Shown: piece by piece, positions 16,321-24,226 of the stretch
Position numbering within the stretch: position 1 is the stretch's first letter
How the letters are laid out: each line of letters starts with the position of its first letter
DNA from: JAFAYN01 sp963733105
GTDB taxonomy: Bacteria > Gemmatimonadota > Gemmatimonadetes > Longimicrobiales > Longimicrobiaceae
Assembly (NCBI GenBank): GCA_963733105.1
Contig: CAVTCB010000010.1
Span: 434,001-498,000, forward strand
Direction of reading: 5' to 3'
DNA: 64,000 nt
Made by a program: the position numbers and the translations under genes
The notes under the pieces: generated by a model
The model's input: only the letters and a program-made list of their open reading frames with translations
What the model was told of the DNA's origin: nothing
The model's database searches: none

Positions 16321-16710
16321 TCAGAAGTCCGCAGCGCCTTCCTCGGCGCCGTCCAGCCAGGGGAGGAGGAGGAGGTAGCGGCGGCGCAGGCGGTTCGCCT
16401 CGGCGCGGGCCTCCGCGGGGGTCTCGCCGAAGCCCTCCCAGGCCCAGCCGCTCCAGGCGTCCGGGCCGGGCGCCGACCAGGGGGAGTCCCCCGTGTGCAC
16501 CCGGGCGCCCTGCGAGAACTGCGCGAACGGGTCCAGGTACGTCCCCAGCTCGTTGCCGCGGCTGTCCACCACCACCCCGTAGGTGCCGTGGCGGCGGCGC
16601 TGCCGGCGCCGCCACGCCGCCCGGGCCACCATGGCCGCGTCGGCCAGCATCACGCAGGCGGAAAGGCCGGCGAGCAGGGCGATCACCCACAACCACGATT
16701 CGGGCTTCAT
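16321..16710 (-). CDS. Small membrane-anchored hypothetical protein (129 aa)
   Basis: Not recognised. One N-terminal membrane helix (WLWVIALLAGLSACVMLADA) is followed by a basic patch (WRRRQRRRHG) and a cytoplasmic-looking domain containing YGVVVDSRGNELGTYLDPFA. The C-terminal PAEARAEANRLRRRYLLL is probably helical. It stands alone between the multi-hairpin element and the promoter region of the binding-protein gene. Confidence 0.7.
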   Translation of the reverse strand: MKPESWLWVIALLAGLSACVMLADAAMVARAAWRRRQRRRHGTYGVVVDSRGNELGTYLDPFAQFSQGARVHTGDSPWSAPGPDAWSGWAWEGFGETPAEARAEANRLRRRYLLLLPWLDGAEEGAADF

Positions 16711-16826
16711 CGGGGCGGCTGCGTCGGGAGGTCCAGGGGGGCGCCGGGAGGGCGCGCCGCTCCTCCGCGTACCACCGGGAGCCGCCTTCCGTTCCGCCCC
16801 CGCCGGGCGCCTCCGAAAAGATACAT

Positions 16827-16855
16827 TTGACAGCGTATAGATTCCGACTTAGTTT
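16827..16855 (+). promoter_or_regulatory. Sigma70-like promoter in the 318-base gap before the binding-protein gene
   Basis: TTGACA (16827-16832) and TAGTTT (16850-16855) are separated by exactly 17 bases in a locally AT-rich stretch. It faces the 17,029 gene about 170 bases away. The remainder of the gap from 16711 shows nothing else. Confidence 0.5.
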
Positions 16856-17028
16856 AGCCGTCTTCCACAGTCCCTGTCCCAAACGGCACAGGTGCGGCCG
16901 GAAGCGGCGCGTACGATCCCACCCGGCGCGCCGTTCAAATCGCGACACATAAGCCTGCAGGCCTCGGAATCGCCGCCCCGCGGCGGTTCCTTCCGTGCTC
17001 CCACTTCCACCCCCACCCACGTGAGCCC

Positions 17029-18117
17029 ATGCGCGGTCCCCTGATCGCCGTGCTCTTCTCCACCCTCGCCCTGGGCTGCGGCCGCGTGGGCGGACCCGTC
17101 GCCATCGGCACCGCCGGCCCCTTCCAGGAGGGGTACGCCCAGATGGTCCGGCGCGCCATCGAGATGGCCGCCCAGGAGGTCAACGCCCGCGGCGGGATCG
17201 ACGGGCAGCCGGTGGAGGTGGTCGCCCGCGACGACGGCGGCGACGGCACCCGCGCCGCCGCCATCGCGCAGGAGTTCCTGGGCGACTCGCGCATCGTGGG
17301 CGTGGTGGGGCACGCCAACTCCGGCGGGATGGTGGGCGCCGCCCCGCTCTACGACCACGGGCTGGTGGCCATCTCCCCCAGCGCCACCTCCCCCGAGATC
17401 ACCGGGATCTCCCCCTGGGTGTTCCGCGTCACCACCAACGACTCCGCCAACGGCGCCAACCTGGCCCGCTTCGCCGCGGGGCTGGGGAAGAAGCGCGTGG
17501 CCGTGCTCTACGAGAACAACGTCTACGGGCGCGACCTGGCGCAGGCGTTCCGGGCCGCCTTCCGCGGGGTCGTGGTGGGGGTGGACCCCATCGCCGGGGA
17601 CGGCACCAAGGTGGAGCCCTTCGTCTCCTACTACCGGGGGGTGGCGCCCGACCTGGTGTTCGTGGCCGGCACCGAGGGCTCCGGGCGGGCGCTCCTCCGG
17701 GAGGCCGCGCGCCAGGGGTTCCGCACCCAGTGGCTGGCCGGCGACGGGTGGGCCGGGGTGCAGGCCGACACCGCCGCCGCGGAGGGCGCCTACGTGGCCG
17801 TCCCCTTCAGCGTCAACGACCCCCGCCCCGAGGCGCGCCGCTTCGTGGAGGCGTTCCGCGGCCGCTACGGCGTGGAGCCCGACGCCAACGCCGCCATGGC
17901 CTACGACGCCACCCTCCTCCTGGTGCAGGCGGTCCGGGAGGTGGGGCGCGACCGCGAGGCCGTCCGTGACTACGTCGCCCGCGTCCGCGGCGACCGTGCC
18001 TACGCCGGAGTCACCGGCGAGGTCCGCTTCGGCGCCGACGGCGACCCCGAAGGGGCCCGCTTCGTGATGACGCAGGTCCGCGCCGGCAAGCTCCAGCCCG
18101 TGGGAGGTGCCCGGTGA
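17029..18117 (+). CDS. Periplasmic branched-chain-amino-acid-type binding lipoprotein
   Basis: 362 residues. The signal peptide ends in a lipobox (STLALGCGRV). The body is a type-I periplasmic binding fold of the LivJ/LivK class: AIGTAGPFQEGY, QEVNARGGIDGQPVEVVARD, VVGHANSGG, ISPSATSPEITG, then RVAVLYENNVYGRDLAQAF-like hinge features. No permease or ATPase genes accompany it. Instead its last four bases overlap the start of a chemoreceptor gene, so it probably serves as the ligand-binding partner of that receptor rather than of a transporter. Confidence 0.9.
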   Translation: MRGPLIAVLFSTLALGCGRVGGPVAIGTAGPFQEGYAQMVRRAIEMAAQEVNARGGIDGQPVEVVARDDGGDGTRAAAIAQEFLGDSRIVGVVGHANSGGMVGAAPLYDHGLVAISPSATSPEITGISPWVFRVTTNDSANGANLARFAAGLGKKRVAVLYENNVYGRDLAQAFRAAFRGVVVGVDPIAGDGTKVEPFVSYYRGVAPDLVFVAGTEGSGRALLREAARQGFRTQWLAGDGWAGVQADTAAAEGAYVAVPFSVNDPRPEARRFVEAFRGRYGVEPDANAAMAYDATLLLVQAVREVGRDREAVRDYVARVRGDRAYAGVTGEVRFGADGDPEGARFVMTQVRAGKLQPVGGAR

Positions 18118-19949
18118 GCGACGTCGTCCGGCATTACAGCATCCGCGCCCGCCTCCTGGCGGGGTTCAGCGTCCTGGTCCTCCTCCTCCTGGGAGCCGGG
18201 GCGTACGGGTCGCAGGCCATGATCGGGACCTCCTCGACCATCCGCGACGCCCTGCACGGGGTGGAGCAGGACGCCCGCCTCTCCACCGGCCTCGCCACCG
18301 ACGTGGCGCGCGAGATCGCCGTGGCGGCGCGCTACATCGAGGAGGGCGACGCGCGCGCCGCGGCCAGCTTCGACTCGCTCCGCTGGCAGACCCACTCCAC
18401 CCACCGCATCCTCCGCCGCCGTCCCAACCAGACCAAGGAGGAGGTGGCGCTGGTGGTGGGGATCGACCAGGGGCTCTCCGACGCCGAGGTGCGCTACGTC
18501 CTGGCCCGCCGCCTGGGCGAGCTGGGGCGCATCCCCGAGGCCCGCGCCCAGACCGACAGCGCCCGCGCCATCGAGGCCGCCATGCTGGGCGACCTGGAGC
18601 GGCTGGCGGAGGTCAAGGCCAAGCGCGTGGCCGACGCCGCCGCCACCCTGCAGCGGGACACGGTGCGGCGCGCCTCCTTCCTGGTGGTGCTCATCCTCTG
18701 CGCGCTGGTGCTGGCCGCCGCGGTGGTGACGGTGGTCATCCGCTCCATCGCCGCTCCGCTGGACGCGCTGGCCGGGCACGCCGGCCGCCTCAGCGAGGGC
18801 GACCTCACCGCCCGCACCGCCGGGCGCCTCCCCCACGAGCTGGGGATCCTGGCGACGGCCATGAACCGCACCAGCGCCTCGCTCTCCCGCATCGGCGCGG
18901 GGACGGCCGGGGCCGCCGACAGCATCACCGCCTCCGCGCACGAGCTGACCGCCGTGGCCGGGCAGCTCTCCACCGCGGTGGGCGAGGTCACCCGCTCCAT
19001 GGAGGAGGTGTCGCGCGGCGCCGTCGGGCAGGTGGACGAGCTCCGCCGCGTGGACGAGGCGCTGCGCGGGATGCGCTCGCACGCCGAGGGGGTGGCCACG
19101 GAGGTGCGCGAGGTCACCGGGCTGGCCGCGGCCATCGAGGAGGTGGCGCACGCCAAGCGCGCGGAGACGGAGCGCACCCTGGACACCCTGCTCAAGGTGA
19201 AGGGAGTGGTGCAGGAAGCCGCCGCCGAGACCGCGGCGCTGCACACCTCCGTGGCCGACATCTCCGTGTTCGTGGAGACGGTGAACCGGATCGCCGAGCA
19301 GACCAACCTGCTGGGGCTCAACGCCGCCATCGAGGCCGCCCGCTCCGGGGAGCACGGCCGCGGCTTCGCGGTGGTGGCGGAGGAGGTGCGCAAGCTGGCC
19401 GGGCAGGCGCGCGACGGGGCGGAGAGCGTGGCCGCCATCACCCGCGCCGTGACGCAGCGGGTGGACAGCGCCGCCCGGGCCATGGACGCCGGGGCGCGCC
19501 ACGTGGACGAGATCGAGCGCATCGCCCACGCGGTGGACGACGCGCTGCGCACCATCCTGGAGGCGGCGGAGCGCACCCGCCTGGCCGCGGACAGCGTGAC
19601 CGCCGCCGCCGAGTCCAACGCCGCCGCCGCCGTGGACGCCGCGGGGCGGATCGCCGCGGTGGCCCGCACGGCGGAGGCGCACGCCGAGGCGGCGGAGGGG
19701 GTGCAGGCCGCCACGGTGCAGCAGGACAGCGCCTGCCTCCTGGTGAGCGACGCCACGGCCCGGCTGATGGAGAGCGCCGGCCGCCTGCGCGAGCTGGTGG
19801 GCGGGCTGCGCGTGGACGGCGCCGCGCCGGAGCCGGAAGCCGCGGCTCCGGGAGCCCCGGCGGTCGCGGCCGTTCCCCACGTGCCGGAGCCGCCCCACTC
19901 CGCGCACCACGCCCGGCGCCGGAGGCACTCCACGGGATCGCCCCTCTGA
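18114..19949 (+). CDS. Methyl-accepting chemotaxis-type receptor
   Basis: 611 residues, GTG start overlapping the binding-protein stop (GTGA). Transmembrane segment 1 is at about 14-33. A periplasmic part of roughly 150 residues follows, containing a predicted helical bundle. Transmembrane segment 2 is at about 185-208 (FLVVLILCALVLAAAVVTVV), then HAMP and a long coiled signalling domain. The hairpin tip is clear: IAEQTNLLGLNAAIEAARSG followed by GRGFAVVAEEVRKLAGQARD. Signals through CheA/CheW. Neither partner is in the window, nor are adaptation enzymes. Confidence 0.93.
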   Translation: MSDVVRHYSIRARLLAGFSVLVLLLLGAGAYGSQAMIGTSSTIRDALHGVEQDARLSTGLATDVAREIAVAARYIEEGDARAAASFDSLRWQTHSTHRILRRRPNQTKEEVALVVGIDQGLSDAEVRYVLARRLGELGRIPEARAQTDSARAIEAAMLGDLERLAEVKAKRVADAAATLQRDTVRRASFLVVLILCALVLAAAVVTVVIRSIAAPLDALAGHAGRLSEGDLTARTAGRLPHELGILATAMNRTSASLSRIGAGTAGAADSITASAHELTAVAGQLSTAVGEVTRSMEEVSRGAVGQVDELRRVDEALRGMRSHAEGVATEVREVTGLAAAIEEVAHAKRAETERTLDTLLKVKGVVQEAAAETAALHTSVADISVFVETVNRIAEQTNLLGLNAAIEAARSGEHGRGFAVVAEEVRKLAGQARDGAESVAAITRAVTQRVDSAARAMDAGARHVDEIERIAHAVDDALRTILEAAERTRLAADSVTAAAESNAAAAVDAAGRIAAVARTAEAHAEAAEGVQAATVQQDSACLLVSDATARLMESAGRLRELVGGLRVDGAAPEPEAAAPGAPAVAAVPHVPEPPHSAHHARRRRHSTGSPL

Positions 19950-19972
19950 GCGGGGGACGGGACAGGCGGTGA

Positions 19973-20005
19973 CGCGCGGGGGGCCGGGTTCCGGTCCCCC
20001 GCGCG
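19973..20005 (+). terminator. Hairpin terminator after the chemoreceptor
   Basis: CGCGCGGGGGGCCGG pairs with CCGGTCCCCCGCGCG around GTT, about 24 bases after the receptor stop. One G-T pair occurs in the arm and no T-tract follows. Confidence 0.7.
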
Positions 20006-20139
20006 CGTTCCGGGTGCGGCGGTCCGTCCGGCACAGGCGGTGGCCCGTGAGTACCGCCCCCTGGCGCCCGCCTTCCCGCCCGGCGTATCGTGTCGGCCTC
20101 TCAATCTCATCTCCTGCCGGCGCACCGGTGCCGGCCGCT

Positions 20140-20225
20140 CCGAGAACGGCAAACCCGTCGAAAGGCGGCGACGCAAAGCTTCGAGGCTACCGCGGGGGTC
20201 CTCCCGCCACGCCGGTCGAGCCGAA
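20140..20225 (+). ncRNA. Cyclic-di-GMP-I (GEMM) riboswitch
   Basis: The GEMM signature is present in order. GGCAAACC (20148-20155) is followed by a short stem capped by GAAA (20160-20163). The diagnostic GACGCAAAGC lies at 20170-20179, then GGCTACCG, a GCGGG/CCCGC stem (about 20192-20206), and a closing GCCG that pairs with CGGC at 20147-20150. The element ends about 17 bases before ATG 20242, with an AGAGG ribosome-binding site between them. Control of translation or of a short leader is therefore likely. The class is established from sequence consensus; ligand preference (c-di-GMP versus cGAMP-type variants) cannot be settled by eye. Confidence 0.82.
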
Positions 20226-20241
20226 CACGCACCCCAGAGGC

Positions 20242-20934
20242 ATGCCCGAAACGCACCCGACGCTCCGTCCCGGTTCCGCACGTCCCCGTACCCTCTCCGG
20301 CTCCACCGCACCCGGCCCGCGCTCCGCGGCCCGGCGGATGCTGCTCTGCGCCGCCCTCGGCTGCGCCGCGCTCCCGCTGCTCCCCGCGTCCGCCGAGGCG
20401 CAGGCCGGCACGGCGCGCAGGGGCGAGCGGCGGGGGCTGGTGGACCAGATCGTCAGCATGCCGCGGCTGGACTACCTGGCGCGGCTGGCGAAGCCGATCC
20501 AGGTTCCCGTGGAGGGGGTGTCGCGGAGCCGCCTGCGCGACTCCTACCTGGAGGGGCGCTCCGGCGGCCGCACGCACGAGGCCATCGACATCCACGCCCC
20601 GCGCGGGACGCCGGTGGTGGCGGTGAGCGACGGCACCATCCTGCGGATGCGCTCGGGCGGGCTGGGGGGGAAGCACATCTTCCACCTGGACGACGACGGG
20701 CGCACGCGCTACTACTACGCGCACCTGGACCGCTGGGCGGCGGGGCTGCGCGAGGGGCAGCGGGTGAAGCGCGGCGACACCATCGGCTACGTGGGCGACA
20801 CCGGGAACGCGCAGCCCGGCGACTTCCACCTCCACTTCTCGGTGGCGCTGCTGCGCGACGCGCGCCAGTGGTGGCGGGGGAGCACGCCGCTGAACCCGTA
20901 CGCCCTGCTGACGGGGCGCGACGCGGCCCGCTGA
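20242..20934 (+). CDS. M23 (LytM-type) peptidase under riboswitch control
   Basis: 230 residues from ATG 20242, chosen because the riboswitch and AGAGG lie directly before it. A basic N-terminal stretch precedes the signal or membrane helix (about residues 33-52, ending in ASAEAQA). The LytM zinc site is visible: H-E-A-I-D (THEAIDIHAPRG) and HLHFSV, with GDTIGYVGDTGNA between them. Cleaves peptidoglycan cross-bridges, or acts as an activator of cell-wall hydrolysis, in the periplasm. The c-di-GMP sensor upstream ties wall remodelling to the motile-sessile decision. Confidence 0.92.
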   Translation: MPETHPTLRPGSARPRTLSGSTAPGPRSAARRMLLCAALGCAALPLLPASAEAQAGTARRGERRGLVDQIVSMPRLDYLARLAKPIQVPVEGVSRSRLRDSYLEGRSGGRTHEAIDIHAPRGTPVVAVSDGTILRMRSGGLGGKHIFHLDDDGRTRYYYAHLDRWAAGLREGQRVKRGDTIGYVGDTGNAQPGDFHLHFSVALLRDARQWWRGSTPLNPYALLTGRDAAR

Positions 20935-20954
20935 GCCCCCGGCGCCCGCCGCAT

Positions 20955-20991
20955 GCGAGCCCTTCCCCGGACCGTCCGGGGAGGGGCTCGC
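20955..20991 (+). terminator. Strong hairpin terminator after the M23 gene
   Basis: GCGAGCCC and a following TTCCCCGGA pair with TCCGGGGA and GGGCTCGC around a short CCG loop. It lies 20 bases downstream of the stop and has no T-tract. Confidence 0.75.
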
Positions 20992-21031
20992 GCGTTCCGG
21001 GTGGACCGTGGCTTGCGCGGGGGGGCGCCCC

Positions 21032-22246
21032 ATGACCCGTCCCGGCACGCCCTCCCGGTCCTCGCTCCGCGTCCTGCGGGAGCGCGACTTCGCCCCGTTC
21101 TTCGTGGGGAACCTGCTCTCCAACTGCGGGACCTGGTTCCAGAACATCGCGCAGGCGCTCCTCGTCTACCGCCTGACGGAGTCGTCCTTCCTGGTGGGGG
21201 TGACCAGCTTCGCGCAGTTCGCGGCGGTGATCGTGCTGGCGCCCTGGGCGGGGGCGGCGGCGGACCGCCTGGACCGGCGCCGCCTGATCGTCGCCACGCA
21301 GCTCGGGGCGGCGGCGGTGACGGGGACGCTGGCCGCGCTGGCGGCGACTGGGCGGGCCTCGGTGGGGGTGGTGATCGGGCTGGCGCTGCTGCTGGGGGTG
21401 GGCACCGCCTTCGCCACCCCGGCGCTGGGGGCCATCCTCCCCTCGCTGGTGCCGCGGGACGACCTGGGCGCGGCGGTGGCGATGAACTCGGTCACCTTCA
21501 ACCTGGCGCGCGCGGTGGGGCCGGTGGCGGGGGCGGTGGTGGTGGCGCGGCTGGGCATCCCCTGGGCGTTCGGGCTGAACGCGCTCTCGTACCTGGCTCT
21601 GGTGGCGGCCCTCCTGGTGGTGCGCCCGCGCCCGGCGGCGGAGCGTCCGGCGGAGCGGCCGCGCCTGCGCGACAGCCTGCGGATGCTGGGTACGCGCCGC
21701 GACCTGGCGCTCCTGCTGGCGGTGGTGGCGGCGGTCTCGGTGACGCTGGACCCCATGAACACGCTGGGGCCGCAGCTCGCGTCGGAGGTGTTCGGGAAGC
21801 CCGACACCACGGCGGGGTGGCTGATCGGGGCGTTCGGGGTGGGGGCGGTGACGGCCTCGGTGGCGCCGCAGGGGATCGCGGCGCGTCCGCACCGGCGGAT
21901 CGCGGCCATGACGGCGCTGATGGGGGCGGGGACGCTGGGGTTCGCGCTGGCGCCGTCGCTCCCGGTGGCGTACGGCGCGCTGGCGGTGGCGGGGTTCGGC
22001 TACCTGTCCGGCCAGACGCGCGCGACCACGCTCCTCCAGCTCGGGGTGGGGGACCACGAGCGCGGGCGCATCATGGCGCTCTGGAGCGTGGCCTTTTTAG
22101 GTTCGCGTCCGCTGGCGAGCCTGGCCGACGGGGCGCTCGCCTCCGCGGTGGGGCCGCGCCTGGCCACGGCCGCCATGACGCTCCCGGTGTTCGCCGTGGC
22201 GGTGCTGCTGCTGCGGACGCCGGAGCCCGCAGCGCCTGTTCGTTGA
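21032..22246 (+). CDS. MFS exporter (enterobactin-exporter-like)
   Basis: 404 residues from ATG 21032; an in-frame GTG 24 bases upstream is a less likely start. Predicted to have 10-12 membrane helices. The opening RERDFAPFFVGNLLSNCGTW and the loop AAADRLDRRRLIVATQ (D-R-x-D-R-R, the MFS loop 2-3 signature) place it with the MFS_3/EntS-type exporters. Substrate unknown; members export siderophores or drugs. No biosynthetic genes adjoin it. Confidence 0.88.
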   Translation: MTRPGTPSRSSLRVLRERDFAPFFVGNLLSNCGTWFQNIAQALLVYRLTESSFLVGVTSFAQFAAVIVLAPWAGAAADRLDRRRLIVATQLGAAAVTGTLAALAATGRASVGVVIGLALLLGVGTAFATPALGAILPSLVPRDDLGAAVAMNSVTFNLARAVGPVAGAVVVARLGIPWAFGLNALSYLALVAALLVVRPRPAAERPAERPRLRDSLRMLGTRRDLALLLAVVAAVSVTLDPMNTLGPQLASEVFGKPDTTAGWLIGAFGVGAVTASVAPQGIAARPHRRIAAMTALMGAGTLGFALAPSLPVAYGALAVAGFGYLSGQTRATTLLQLGVGDHERGRIMALWSVAFLGSRPLASLADGALASAVGPRLATAAMTLPVFAVAVLLLRTPEPAAPVR

Positions 22247-22363
22247 GGACGCAGGCCCGCACCCACTTCCCGTAATGGCTTTCTGTAATACCAGGCATTA
22301 TGATTTAGTGTCTGCCGGGCTCGCAGAGTGGGCTGGTGCGGGAGCTACGAGGGGAGGTGTGCG

Positions 22364-22816
22364 ATGGACGATCGCATCGAAGTGACCCGCGAGAACTTTG
22401 GCGACCTCCTGATCGCCGGGCTACGCGAGGCGGTCGCGGTCGAGCGCGGAGAGCTGGAGCCTGCCCGCGTCGTGCGGCGCCCGGTGACGGCGCGTGCCGC
22501 GGAAGTGGCGAAGCCGCCGCGGTTGCACGGCGGAGCGCATCATCCGAAGTGCGGGAGGCGCTCGGTGTCGCTCGCCGCTGTTCGCGGGGATGCTGAACGT
22601 CAGCGCGAGCACCGTGCGCGCCGGGAGCGTGGAGCGCGCCTGCCGGACGGACCTACGCTCCGCCTGCTGGAGCTGGCGGAGAAGCATCCCGCCGTGCTCG
22701 TGGAGACGGTGCGGACGAAACCGCCTGCGGACTGCGGAGTCCGGTCCCGCGAAGACCAGGATAGGTGGCCGAGAAGAAGTTCTGGTACGACCAGAGCTGA
22801 AGTGCGGAGTCGGTAA
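22364..22816 (+). pseudogene. HTH antitoxin-like gene with several frame breaks
   Basis: Starts MDDRIEVTRENFGDLLIAGL, the usual opening of small XRE/HigA-type antitoxins. It continues through IRSA/VREALGV and LFAGMLNVSASTVRA, the helix-turn-helix, and ends RERGARLPDGPTLRLLELAE then KHPAVLVETVRTK. At least four single-base shifts between 22,520 and 22,625 separate these blocks, and together they cancel out. Either the gene is decayed or this stretch was poorly sequenced. Upstream at 22,273-22,296 TAATG and CATTA flank an AT-richer stretch that could be an operator. A RelE/HigB toxin, the usual partner, is absent. Confidence 0.7.
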
Positions 22817-22855
22817 CGATCGGGCTGCGGCCATACGTGGAAAGGGAGCTGATCC

Positions 22856-23198
22856 GTGTCGCGTGACATTGGCCTGTACCTCGGAGGACATCCGGCAGCA
22901 CTGCGAGGAGATCGCCGAGCACGTCCGCGAGATGGACTACGAGGAGTTCCTCGCCGATCGCCGGACCTACAAGGCGGTCGCGTACAGCCTGATGGTGATC
23001 GGCGAAGCAGCCAAGCACGTCCCGGACGACCTGCGAGCACGCTATCCGGAGGTCGCATGGCATCGGATCACTGCCCTTCGGAACGTTCTTTCCCACGGCT
23101 ACTTCGCGCTGCGTGATGCTGTGCTCTGGGAAACCGTCCGCGATGGCGTCCCCGAGCTGCGCGCGCAGGTCCAGCGCATCCTGGACGACCTGGGCTGA
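22856..23198 (+). CDS. HepT-like HEPN toxin (DUF86), one inserted base
   Basis: GTG start reads MSRDIGLYL, then one extra G near 22,891 shifts the frame. The remainder EDIRQHCEEIAEHVREMDYE... runs open to 23,198, about 113 residues in all. RNVLSHGYF carries the R-x4-H-x-Y active site of HEPN ribonucleases, as in HepT toxins. Those normally pair with MntA nucleotidyltransferase antitoxins, but none is next to it; instead a broken HTH antitoxin gene precedes it by 40 bases. The inserted base may be a sequence error. Confidence 0.8.
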
Positions 23199-23215
23199 TC
23201 GCAGCCTCCCGCGGC

Positions 23216-23244
23216 TTGACGCGCCGGGGGCGCCCCTCTATCCC
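23216..23244 (+). promoter_or_regulatory. Likely promoter of the small lipoprotein gene
   Basis: TTGACG (23216-23221) and TATCCC (23239-23244) with a 17-base spacer, about 70 bases before ATG 23313. Confidence 0.5.
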
Positions 23245-23312
23245 TATCTGCGCTCACCCGTACGTCACCGGTCCGGTCCCGGACCGCAACCTGCCCTGAT
23301 GGAGGCGCTCTC

Positions 23313-23522
23313 ATGATGAAGCCGTTCCGGCGGTTCGTGCTGGTCGCGCTGCTCCCCGCGTTCCTCCCGCTCGCCGCCTGCTCGGGCGACCACGCGGAGA
23401 TCACGGCTCCCCCGGCTCCGCGCCTGGACGCGTCGGACACCGACCCCGCCGGGGACGACGCTCCGCCTCCGGACGGCGACGAGTCGGGGCGGACCAAGAA
23501 CACCATCGGCAACATCCGTTAG
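23313..23522 (+). CDS. Small exported lipoprotein (69 aa)
   Basis: MMKPFRRFVLVALLPAFLPL then AACSGDH gives a clean lipobox (LAAC) with Cys at about residue 23. The mature 46 residues are short, Asp/Pro-rich and disordered-looking, ending RTKNTIGNIR. The initiating Met could be either of the first two. No family recognised. Its acidic, Pro-rich form is like small lipoproteins or precursor peptides of unknown role. Confidence 0.65.
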   Translation: MMKPFRRFVLVALLPAFLPLAACSGDHAEITAPPAPRLDASDTDPAGDDAPPPDGDESGRTKNTIGNIR

Positions 23523-23632
23523 GCGAGCCGCCTCGCGGTGCGCGGACGGGGCCGGGGGCGACGCGCCTCCGGCTCCTGCAGCATCTCCCTGCCTCCTCTC
23601 CCCATCACACATCTCCCGCTCCCCGCGAACCC

Positions 23633-24136
23633 ATGAACCATCTACTCCCCCTCGCTCCGGGGCTGGCCGAGAGCGAAGCCCGGAAGCGGAGCTTCATCGA
23701 CCTGTGGCTGATCGCCCAGTCGGAGCTGATCGAGCAGCAGCAGGTGCCGCTGGACGTCGACCGGGCGAGGCCCTACCTGCTGTCGGCGCGCGTCGGGCTC
23801 ATGGAATCCATCACCCCGTCCCGCGAAGCCTACGTGGATCACATCGCCGCGCTGCGAAGAAAGCTTCTTTCGCGCGGCTGGTGCTGGGTGGAGAGGGAGG
23901 ACGAGCCGGAGCGCGTGTTCCTCCGTCTGCACGCGTACCGGGAGCCCATCGTCGTCCACAGGCGCTCCGGCTCCCCGTTCCGTCCGGCCGTCGAGGACGC
24001 CCCTCCCCCCGGAGAAGCGGTCGAGATGATCATCCGCCAGGGAGCCTGGCGGTTCGTGGACGCATTCGTTCGAGAATACATTCCCTCTCACGAGATCGTG
24101 CGGGTCACGATCGGAGTCGACCTCCCCGACGGCTGA
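23633..24136 (+). CDS. Hypothetical 167-aa soluble protein
   Basis: Not recognised. No signal peptide or membrane helix. The N-terminal half is predicted helical (SFIDLWLIAQSELIEQQQVP, YVDHIAALRRKLLSRG). The rest is a mixed alpha/beta stretch with WCWVEREDEPERVFLRLHAY and a C-terminal FVDAFVREYIPSHEIVRVTI. It is preceded by a 110-base leader after the small lipoprotein gene and could be transcribed with it. Confidence 0.65.
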   Translation: MNHLLPLAPGLAESEARKRSFIDLWLIAQSELIEQQQVPLDVDRARPYLLSARVGLMESITPSREAYVDHIAALRRKLLSRGWCWVEREDEPERVFLRLHAYREPIVVHRRSGSPFRPAVEDAPPPGEAVEMIIRQGAWRFVDAFVREYIPSHEIVRVTIGVDLPDG

Positions 24137-24226
24137 CGCGGAGCCGCGCCCCTGTCGAGCCCGCGCGTGCGCCCGTACCTTCGGGCCGTCCCCCGGCATC
24201 CGCACCGACCCGACCCGGAGACCCCC

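Noticed and set aside
22273..22296. TAATG...CATTA palindrome as a transposon end
   Set aside because: No second end or transposase nearby; operator of the HTH gene is likelier.
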